A DNA stretch of 64,000 nucleotides from Diphasiastrum complanatum (taxonomy: Eukaryota > Streptophyta > Lycopodiopsida > Lycopodiales > Lycopodiaceae): NCBI GenBank assembly GCA_029204225.1, contig CM055114.1, positions 15,125,624-15,189,623 of the forward strand, given 5' to 3'. Numbering within the stretch: position 1 is the stretch's first letter; each line of letters starts with the position of its first letter. Below the pieces are notes generated by a model that saw only the letters and a program-made list of their open reading frames with translations, made no database searches and had not been told where the DNA came from. The position numbers were made by a program, and so were the translations under genes. Shown here piece by piece: positions 25,901-36,809 of this stretch.

Positions 25901-28900
25901 GGAAGATTTGTAAGAAAGCAATGGTCAAAAAGGTCTTTCCAGTGCCTGGGGAAATCTAGGGTGCGAAATCGGGCGTCCTATCTTTGGCACAACTACGTAA
26001 ACTGCATGCAGGATCAAGCTCAAGACCAGAAGATTTTTGGGTGAAGTGAATGCTCAGCATCTCAAGAAGGACCAGTTGTGACTCCACGTCCAAAACTGCA
26101 TAAGAACGTGCAAACTAAAATGTTCTGCTGCTACAGCTTTCTTGAGAATTGCAGTTTTACTTCTCCATGAAAAAGGTACATACACAAGTGAGCTATTTTT
26201 TATTCTGATTAGTGAAAGATCTGCTCATTACAACAACACAGACTTGCTGGAAAGTCATTAACTGCTCCTTCAAATCCACGTCAAACATTTTTAGGGTGAT
26301 TTCAGAGACAAGACCCACTGATTTCCAATCAGTGGATTTTCCTGCCGAGGAAGTGAAGGTCTTGGAGTACCAAGAAAAAGCGGAGCTAGACTATGCAGAA
26401 TGGCTTGAAGATGAGAAATATGTTGAGACCCAACGTAGTGTGTTCAAGGATGCTGAAGAGCTTTCAGAAAGGTGCTGGATACAGAGCTCCTAGAGCTAGG
26501 CAAACTTCAAGATCAAGCTATGCAAGCTACTCAAGCTATGCTTGACCTCATAATTTTCTTGGATAAATTTTTCCAGTGATGTTTATTATCCTGCCTCTCT
26601 AAGCCTAAACCCTGAACCTACACACTACTATGTCTTATAGGATGAGATCGGTTTCTCCTCGGATGAACTTCAACAGCTTACGAATTACTTATGCTCCAAA
26701 CTCTAAACTCTAAACCCTAAACCCTAAACCTACACGCTACTATGTCATATAGGATGAGATCGATTTCTCCCCGGATGAACCCCAATAGCTTACTAATTAC
26801 TTATGCTATAACTTCATCACTGGACCCTAAACCTTAAACCCTGGCTGCAATACACCGTCTCCCAGCAGCCCACTATCATCTTTGGAATGGCTGTATCACA
26901 TTGGAGTCTGGAAAGTGTAGCACTGAAAATAGTTGGTAAAATCTATCAATTACACCGTAGATTATGAGGGTGCAAACCCAAGGTGCTTACTAATTTCTAT
27001 CACACTTCAGACTTATGGAAGAGCTCGAACTTTCTTCCTGACTACCTGAAAGCTTGTACTCTTCATCATCATCAGAATCTTGCTCAACAGTATATTTGAT
27101 ATCCTTCTTTTGGCTATTTTTGGAGATGTTAAGAATTGAGTTGTATAATATAAGTGACAAAATTTTTCTCAGTACATGTGCTTGATTATGCACATGTATT
27201 GAAGCTGCTTGGTATATGACAGGGACGGTGTAAGTGAAAGTCAGTTTGAGCATGTTTTGCAAATAGAACACAGTTTGAAAGGCAGTTTTATGGGCTTCCT
27301 ACTGGTTTAGGGTTTGGGGTTTGGCTTCACTGCCCATTTCCTGAACTCGGACACCCAAGGAAGTAACATTCCTTCCATTTGGATATTTGGCCAGGAAGCT
27401 TTGCAAAAAAGTAATGGTCAAAAAGGTCCTTCCAGTGCATGCAGATGATAGGAGTGGTTGTGTCGCCTTTATGTACTCCCGGATTTTGAGGTGTCATTAA
27501 TAGCTCCTTCTTCAAATCCACGTCAAACGTTCCTGGTGAGCTTTCAGAGACAACACCCACTGGTTTCCAATCAGTGGATTTTCCTGCCGAGGAAGTGAAG
27601 GTCTTGGAGTACCAAGAAAAAGCTGAGCTAGACTCTGTAGAATGGCTTGAAGAAGCTGAGAAATATGTTGAGACCCAATGTAGTGTGTTCAAGGATGCTG
27701 AAGAGATTTTAGAAAGGTGCTAGATACAGAGCTCCTGGAGCTAGGCAAACACTTCAGACTTATGAAAGAGCTCGAACTTTCTTCCTAATTTCTATCACAC
27801 TTCAGACTTGATATCCTTCTTTTGGCTATTTTTGGAGATGTTAAGAATTGAGTTGTGTCAGCTAACACTCACAATTTGGCACAGTCATCTGTATTCCTTT
27901 CACATATCTGCCTGATTCCATAGCATATGTTAAACACATACATACATTATGTTAAGAGTGCAAGAATCGCGTTTCACAAAACCAGGCGCATGTTGCGCAA
28001 AAAAGCATACTGTATATTAATTTAAGAGATGTATCAAAAAAACATTACGCATCCCGCCTCATACAGCTGGGTGTGTTTGTAAACTACTGTCTAACTATAT
28101 GCCGCCTCATTTACTGCCAAAAATTACATATAAAGGGTTCGCTACATATGGCTGGACCTTATTTAGGCTTTATATTACTAGGGCGCCGAAGAGCCAATAG
28201 ACTCGTCGTCCCGGTTAGGTGCATTATTTTGTCGCTTTGCCTCATGGCTGGCCCGACGACGAAGGACCCTTTCCCTGACCATGGCCAGCTGTTCTGCAGT
28301 GAAGTTAATTCCGATCCGCTGTGTTTCCTCGCCCTCGGCAGCGGGGGTAGGGGGGAGCAGGTCCGAGAGTTGCAGAGCACAGGGCTGCAGCTGTATATTA
28401 ATTTAAGAGATGTATCAAAAAAACATTACGCATCCCGCCTCATACAGCTGGGTGTGTTTGTAAACTACTGTCTAACTATATGCCGCCTCATTTACTGCCA
28501 AAAATTACATATAAAGGGTTCGCTACATATGGCTGGACCTTATTTAGGCTTTATATTACTAGGGCGCCGAAGAGCCAATAGACTCGTCGTCCCGGTTAGG
28601 TGCATTATTTTGTCGCTTTGCCTCATGGCTGGCCCGACGACGAAGGACCCTTTCCCTGACCATGGCCAGCTGTTCTGCAGTGAAGTTAATTCCGATCCGC
28701 TGTGTTTCCTCGCCCTCGGCAGCGGGGGTAGGGGGGAGCAGGTCCGAGAGTTGCAGAGCACAGGGCTGCAGCTTCAGGAGTCGCGCCATTCTCTCTTGCT
28801 GGCTCTCGTGAAATTTTGCTTCTTGCTTCCGATGTCGTTCGTTGTGCTGGCGGACATCTTCCAAGAGCTTCGCCCTCTGCGCACAAAGAAGACCGTCAAG

Positions 28901-29087
28901 CCATATACCACAATGGAAATAAACTGTGAAAAACTAAAAAGAAGCCTAAATTGCATGCAAACAGGTACAGGGCAAACGCTCACGTCAGTTGGTGTGCGCC
29001 CTACCATCTCCACCGACCCTCTCTCACAGCACACTGGCGCTCGCAGAGGCTCTCACAGGCTCCCATAGCCTCCCACTGGCTTCTTCT

Positions 29088-29131
<44 letters not shown>

Positions 29132-29212
29132 TCTCTATCTCTCTCTGTGTGTCCCTCCCTCCCTATACCCTAAACCCTAAAGAATATCTCTCTCTCTCTC
29201 TCTCTCCCTAAA

Positions 29213-29259
<47 letters not shown>

Positions 29260-32200
29260 ACATGGTACTTGCAGCCATTAAGAAGATGAAGTCCCACAAG
29301 GCCAGAGATATTGAAGACCTTGAATCTGAGCTCCTTTCCCATGCCTTTGACTTACTTGCCCCCACCATAGCCACCCTTCTTAATTCTGCAGTTGTTTCCG
29401 GTTTTCCATCATCCTGGTGCACTAACGTTATCCACCCCATCCATAAGAATGGTGACCCCATGATTCCGAGTAACTACCGCACCATCATGATTGGACATGT
29501 CCTGGCGAAACTATATGGTACTATCCTACAATCGGTTGTGAGCACAGAGGCGGAGACTAGGAGATTACATGCCATGGGTCAGGCAGGTTTTTGAGCCCAC
29601 TACTCTACTGCAGACCACATCTTCACATTGCGGGCACTTATTGAGGAAGCTGAGCATAGGAGAGAGAGGGTTTACTGTTGTTTTGTGGACTTCAGGAAAG
29701 CCTTTGATTCCGTTCCCGCTCATTGCTCATCCAGAGACTCCGAGACCTTGGCTTCTCCACCGAGATCGTTCTTGCTGTAATGGCACTTTATGAGCGTGTC
29801 ATGGGATGTTTCCGGCATAGCAGTGGCATATCCGATCACATTTGGAGCACTATTGGGGTGAAGCAGGGTTGTTCCCTCTCACCAGTCCTCTTTGGCCTGT
29901 ACACTGATGAGTTGGAGCGAGTCATTACACAGTGTGGCGGTGCTGGTTGCTAGCTTGGGGACATCTTGATTGCTATCCTCCTTTATGCCGATGATGTGGT
30001 ATTGGTCTCACCGACCAGAGAGGGTCTCCAGCGACAGTTGGACTGCCTACATGAGTTTTGTACCAGATGGGGCCAAGGGGTGAACATTGGGAAGACCAAG
30101 GTTATGGTCTTCAACACTTCACGAGCATTCATGCAGCGACAGGAGCTTACTTTGGGGGGACAGGTTTTAGAGGTGGTCCCTTCCTACACATACCTGGGGA
30201 TCCTTTTCTCAGGTCCTATGTTTAGCATGAGACAGGCCGCCACCACTCGACTGGGAAAGGGGCATGCCTCCCTTGTTCAGCTAGAGCGATTTTGTTTCCG
30301 GAAGTCCATCCAAGATGCCCGCAGTAAGTGTCGCCTCTTTGATACCATTGTCACCCCCACGGCTCTATATGCGGCAGAGACATGGTTTACATGTCTCCCC
30401 TCCTCATATTGGGCCAGTCTTTCACGATTACAGACCACCATGCTAGCCCGGCTGATTCGAGCAAAACCTTCTGTTCCACATGAGATTCTCTTGGCTGAGT
30501 TTGCAGTTCCACCTTTACATATCGAGACAACTCTTCAGCTCATCACGTATATACAGAGGATACAGGCGTTACCAGAAATAGACAGACGATACACACAGGT
30601 TGCACTACTCTCTTCAGAACATCTTCATGATCAGGGCTGTTAGAGTTATTGGGGCTGAGGTTAAGCAATAAGCAGATCAACCTGCTATTGTCCAATGGAG
30701 GCAAAAAGATGGCAAAGCTCTTGCTACAACTGCATTGGGCCTTAGAGATTCCCATATATTTCATAATAGGACAAGAAGTAGCTCTAAGAGGCTTGAGACA
30801 TTGTATGAAGTCAGAGATGGTAGTTCGAAGTTGTTGCTGAGAAAGAATTCTTCTCTTTCAGGATGGATGGATTAGAGCCTATGACAGCTAATGTGAATAA
30901 TCCTTCACTTTTGGAGCAAATGGCTTCAATAGGCTCTTTAGCAGGCTTGGAATTTGACATGCACCCTTACCTTTCAACCCAATGGGCTTTTTTTTTTTTC
31001 TTACCTTTCACATGACATGTATAATGCAAGGGTACCCTTCAAATAAAATAGATATGAACTTTTTCAACCACTTATATACATATATTTATGTTATATTTAC
31101 AATAAACCTTTAAAAATTTTAAACTAGCATGACATTTGACTTTTTAAAGTTTCCTTTCAAATGGAAGGGCAATTTTTAAGTTTGCCATTCTTATGACATG
31201 CTTTTGAAATTTTTGCCTTTCTTTAAAAGCCAAAATAGCCTTTGACGTGCATTGCAGCTTGCAAATGCCAAGCCTGCTCTCTAGTGGATGATTTTGATGC
31301 TGTCATGACGTTGCTATCGAGTCTACCAAAGAGCTTAAAAAACTGGACTATGATAGGGTCAACAACACAACCATGGTTGACATTACAAAGAGTCATATCC
31401 ATGTTGCTACAAAAAGGAAGTCGGGAGATCTTTCTCCAACTCTGATAGAGCTATTACATTGCATTGTTTTCAAAGAAAAATAAACAGAAGAACTGCAAGT
31501 TCAAGCAGAACTTGACTCCACTCAGTTCACTAATCGAGCCATATTAGAGGAATCAATAGCATAGTGTCAAGGATGTCTCTTCAAAATTTAATATTGTGTG
31601 CTATTATTTCAAAAAGAAAGGGATTGTACACAACTTTGAGCAAAGAAGAAGAGTCAATAACAAGTCAACACAGCTGACGTCAATTCAGAAGAAATAGAGA
31701 ATCTGGAGAATCCTTTCATGGCAAGACATGAAGATACTCAAGATCTTGGAGCATGGGAGCAACACAATACATGACCATTCTTAGAGATTGGGTGATTGAT
31801 CACCCAGTGTTTGATCAAATTTGTAAAGCTTGGAGATAGCAGGCTGCAGTCCACGCCAGATTGATGGTGAAGGAACTATTTAGTTGCAGCTCATAGCTGG
31901 AGTCATCAAACTGATACTTGGAGTGTTGCACATGCCAAATGTGACCAAGGACTTGTTGTCGATAAGCCGAATTGTTTATATGGGACACAAAGAATTGTAT
32001 TTGCTTTGAATCAATGTGTTATCTCTGACAAAGATGGTTTGAGACAAGGTGCTGCACAAAGAAGTTGAGCTAGAGCATTGTAGAATAGAATACATTACAG
32101 CTGATATTTTTACCAAGGCACTGGCAAGGGATAAGGACACAATGTAACACTATTAAATCTTAAGATATAGATGTAAATTAAGGGGAAGTATTGTAAAATT

Positions 32201-35200
32201 TTAATGAAGATCCAAAAAATAGGTTTATAAGCCAAACATAGGTTCAGACCATGTAAATCTAGAAATTCAATGTATAGCTCAAAAGTTAAAATTAGACCCC
32301 TAGTAAATTTTCCTCAATATAGAGGGGCCTACATTGAACTTGCACAAGTGGCCTACATCCTACGTTGAGCTAGTCCATCATTGTGTATGTTGACTAGTAT
32401 GTGTTGACTAGTAAGTAGGTAGGTGAGGTAGGTAGGGTAGCTACGTACATGCTGTAGGTGAGGGTAGGTGAAGCTAGGGAGAGAACTAGAAATGCCCATA
32501 AATACAAGGGAATGTAGCGAGTTTTTATATCCATATTTTTAGTAACTGGATGCTGCCACTTTGTACTTACATGATTTTACTTTCTATGATCATTAATAGA
32601 ATGCTATTAATGATCAAAGGTACTGTTACTTAATGGAAAATTCTGGTGTCAAAGGTACTGTTACTTGATGGAGAAAATGTTTATTGAGCAAGAATCACGG
32701 TATTATGGTCCAAGGCCCTTGAGTCACATTTGGTGTTTGAAAATTTGGGTGTCAATATTCAAGAAAAGGTTTTTCAGATTCACATATGAAGGAAAGCTGC
32801 TAAAATAGAACTCAATTGCTCAGGGTCTCTTTGTTTACTTAATTGCTATTATTTCTTGGGTGAATGCTCATCTTTATATACGAGTGAATGTGGAAAGTAC
32901 GAGAAGGAAAACCTTCTTTTTTGGGGCTTGCCGAGTAGGCAAGGCCATTGATACCCGTTCCTAACATTTTTGGATATGAACAGGTGTACTATATAGTACC
33001 GTTCGTAAGGAATTGCCGTTCCGTTCCTTAGGAACGGATTTTTTATTGTACCATTCCTAATGTATGGAACCATTCTTGTTTCGGGAAGAACGTAAAACTT
33101 TTTATACCTATGTACTATGCATAGTTGCATTGAACCACGGTTTGAACTGCCTATCTTGGTTCGAACCTTTGAACTGTTAGGGGCTGATTCAAATCGGGAA
33201 CCAGTTTGAACCATTTTTTGGCCCCCTAAACGAAAAAACAAAAAACAAAAAGAAAATGGTTTGAACCGTTTCCCGATTTGAACCCGGCTAGCGGGACGAG
33301 TCAGCCGATTCGAATCGGCATGTAACATTGGTACTATGACTGAAGGTACGAGAGCCTGTTCCTAAGTTTCTAATCTTGTTCCTGTTCCTAACAGTTCCAA
33401 AATTCATGCATAAAAGGTGTTTAGAGTTCTATTGAACCTAGTTCCTAGGACTTCCAGCTCCTGTTTCTGTTGATAAATCCCTATTCCTATTTCTAAGTTT
33501 CTATTCCTAAGTTCTTGTTCCTAAGCTCCAGTTCCTTTTCTTGTTCCTATTCTATTCTTGTTTCTAAGTTCCTATTCCTAAGTTCTTGTTCCTAAGCTCC
33601 AGTTCCTGTTCTTGTTCCTAAGTTTTGTTCCTATTCTTCTTCCTGTTCATTCCTAAGTTTCATTCCTATTTTTGTTCATATTCCTGTTCTTGAGAGCAAC
33701 TTTAACTTAAGTTTTAAACACGAATAGGATCCTATTCCTATTGCTAGGTTTTGTTCCTATTCCTGATTCTAAAGCATTTTTAGCTTAGGTTTCAACTTAG
33801 GAACAAGAACATAAACCCTTTTTTAATGCGCAAAAACCTTTTTAGCCCCAAAACAAATGATCTAATCATGTCTCTAACCAGACATACCCACTTCAATGCT
33901 ATTTAAATTTTTTTTTTTTTCTAAGGAACGGTTCCTAAGGTACCTTAGGAACCGTATGGAAAAGTTCCTAGGAACACGTCCCTAGGAACTATGGGCAAGG
34001 CATAGTGATCATATAATGTGGCTGTTTGAGAGTTAAAACGTTTTTCTGGCATTCACAGCTCAAATATCTGCACGGGCACTTCGTGGACCTAAATAGAGGT
34101 ACTCTCTTTTCTTCTTTTTCTACCTGAATTGGCACTGACTATTATGTCTCTTTCTTCAGCACTCGTAGTTCATTGATGTGCTACTATATTCCTTTCTATG
34201 CTCCTAAATTTGGGCATGGCGAAATCAGGGCTCTAGGATGGATAACTTAGGACTTACTCTCCAGCTAGTTTCTAGTTATTATTTTTAGGACTTGATTTAT
34301 TCCCATCCTCATGCAGATGCTCCCCCACAAGTTATATACATACTTGGATATTCTTGTTTTTTTTCTTGTGTACTGCTTTTAGTACCTCAAGGGCAGCAGG
34401 CATCAAAAGAACCGCCTCTCTTTCTGCAAGGTGCTATGACTAGCCATTCCTTGTTCATGTTATCATTGTATGTTAGGTTTTGTTTCTTATAGGTTTACAT
34501 ATCGTCTTTGCCAAGAGGCAAAAGATAGTTTAGTATATATTAGGTAACTTTAGCTTACTCATGCTGATCCATCGTATTTTGATGTTCGCTGGATTAGGAA
34601 GATGATATAGATGACAAGCAAAATGGAGAAGCTGAACCAGAAAGTGATCTTCAACGATCTGTGGTTACAGCCAATAGTCCCAAACAAGTTTCTTCCTCTA
34701 AAGCCAAGAAGAAGAAAGGAAAAAAGAAATATGAGCCTTCATTTGCATCTGAGGCTCATGTTCAGGAGGACTCAATCGATTCCCTCTTGGAAAGATGGGC
34801 TGTGAACAATCTAGGCACGTCCTTTTCAGAGTCATCACATCAAAAAGGTCAGAAGCAATCACAAAATGTGGCCGATGTATCATTGCTTGCTGTCAACCCA
34901 AAGCATCTGAGGGCAGAAGATGAATTGCGACGCATATTTGGAGCAAAAGTGGTTAATGAGGTCGAAAGGGGTAACAATGGAGCTACTGCAAGGTATAGGA
35001 GACTGGGAGTCCCAAGGCATGCTGGGCGAATTCGACCTTTGAAACGAACCATTCTTGTTGTTCCTATGGAAACATGGCCACGCTGGGATGGTGGTGTCTC
35101 AATGGATTATCTGGAGTCTAAAGATGGTCTGATGTATTTCAGGTGCAAGTTATGCTCTAATTTCATGATAAATTTGCTGCTGCAGAAGATATGATTTGCT

Positions 35201-36427
35201 TAGATAAGATTCCATTGCTCATAACGTGCTAGATTATATAAGTCTATTATTCAAGGTGCTAGACATAGATTCTGCCTCTTGTTTTTGTTGGGCATTTCAG
35301 TTTTTGTTTGTTCGAAGCCAAAGTTGTGTTTTGGTAGCCTTCCTTGTCTTTTAGGCTATAGCACTACGGAAATGAAAATATCTTGATGCGTGCTTTGAAT
35401 TTGTCTGATTTTGGATTTAGATTGTGTAGAGATGCATTAACTTTTTTTGTTTTTGTGTCTTGGACAGGTACGTGTATTCATCATCCTATATGGAAATACA
35501 GAAGGACTACGAAGCATGTGTGGAGTCTCATGACCCTAATACGATTGCATCCCTTCTGATGTACCATCCGTATCATATTGACTCTCTCCTATCATTATCT
35601 GAGGTTTGCAAGCATGTAGGAGAGTATCAGCAATCAGCATTACTTCTGGAGCAGTGCTTATTTTCACTGGAAAATGGATGGCATTCTTTGTTCAATCCCT
35701 CTGCTGGAAACTGTAGACTTCAGTACTCTTATGATGAAAATAAGCCTTTCTTTTTTGCATTATTCCGTCGCATGCAGCATTTAGGAAGGAGAGGATGCCA
35801 TCGAACTGCCCTTGAGATTTGCAAACTAGTACTTTCTCTTGATTCTGATGACCCACTTGGTGCCCTTTTTAGCATAGATTATTATGCCCTAAGAGCAGAG
35901 GAATATGCATGGCTAGAGTCCTTTGTTGGCCGATATAGTAAAGACATATCGATTGCTCTTCTTCCAAACTTTTCTTTTTCCATTGCAGTTGCTCGGTTTC
36001 ACCTTGAGCAGCAACACTCTGCACAACCCATTACTGGGAAAGGAGATCCTAAATCATCAGATCTGGAAGGCAACTATGAAGACAAAGTGTCATCCTCAGT
36101 TCTTTTACAACAGGCTCTGATGTTACACCCTATGGTTTTGAAAAAAATAGTACAGAAAGCTCCAATTAAAGAAGACGTAATCTGGACCCAAATATTAAGG
36201 CACCGGCATTTTGCAGCTGCCACTGCTGGAGGTCCATCCCTGGAGCATCTCATCAACATATACATCGAAAGGCACCATTTAATTTGGAGGGTTCCAGATT
36301 TACAAACATGGTTGAAGGTTGCCGCATTAGCTGTTGTGGAAGCTGCAGATAAGCCTGGAAATGATGGTGAGGAGATTGCTAATTGGGCCTGTGTGCGCAA
36401 AGAGGCCTTTCAATCAGAGCAGAATGA

Positions 36428-36480
<53 letters not shown>

Positions 36481-36750
36481 ATCAAGCACTGCCACACCAC
36501 TGCTGCCGCCCTTGCAAAAGCCCTCCGTCTCGCATATAACGAGCTCCGGACCCTCTACTATGACTGCCATCAATACCACCCCGCCACCCTCATCATCTAT
36601 TACAATGCGACCTTGGCACATTATAATGCCATTGTCCAAGATCCATGCCAGATCTTCGACTTTCCATTCATCGAATCCGCATCCACCATTGACTACCAGC
36701 AGCTCCAACTCACTTTCCCCCATTTCGACCTCCAAACTAGCGGATCTCCA

Positions 36751-36809
<59 letters not shown>

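Larger units (their letters stand above)
27890..29085 (-). mobile_element. Third, divergent fragment of the two-gene transposon family
   Basis: The region matches the accessory-gene half of copies 1 and 2: 3' untranslated text (ACATATGGCTGGACCTTAT versus ACATACGGCTGGACCTTAT in copy 1), the coding frame, and the CTCACAG-rich 5' region near 29030. No transposase half was found. It is a more distant subfamily and carries a 381-bp tandem duplication. Confidence 0.65.
32946..33993. mobile_element. Non-autonomous hAT-like element with 8-bp target duplication
   Basis: GGCAAGGC flanks the element exactly on both sides (32938-32945 and 33994-34001). The ends are CATTGATACCC and GGAACTATG, resembling the CATAG/CTATG ends of the elements at 14.9-25.1 kb. 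Both ends carry palindromes of the TTCCTTAGGAA or TTCCTAGGAA type, and the interior is a degenerate array of GTTCCTAAGTTC. There is no coding capacity. A smaller element is nested at 33120-33330. Confidence 0.75.
1914..34597 (+). other. TCF25 intron 1, about 32.7 kb, packed with mobile elements
   Basis: The donor is CAG/GTAAAG at 1913/1914 and the acceptor is GGATTAG/GAAGATGAT at 34597/34598. Joining the two gives FDLLGIQ-EDDIDDK in frame, which resembles other TCF25 N-termini. The intron holds elements of both orientations, listed separately. Its length is exact only if no small exon was missed. Confidence 0.8.

Noticed and set aside
28073-29068. 331-codon plus-strand frame over the third element fragment
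   Set aside because: It is created by the perfect 381-bp tandem duplication read antisense to the accessory gene.
29094-29260. Open frames of Leu-Ser or Arg-Glu repeats over CT/GA tracts as genes
   Set aside because: These translations arise from the microsatellites themselves. Only the frames beyond the tracts show coding-like composition.
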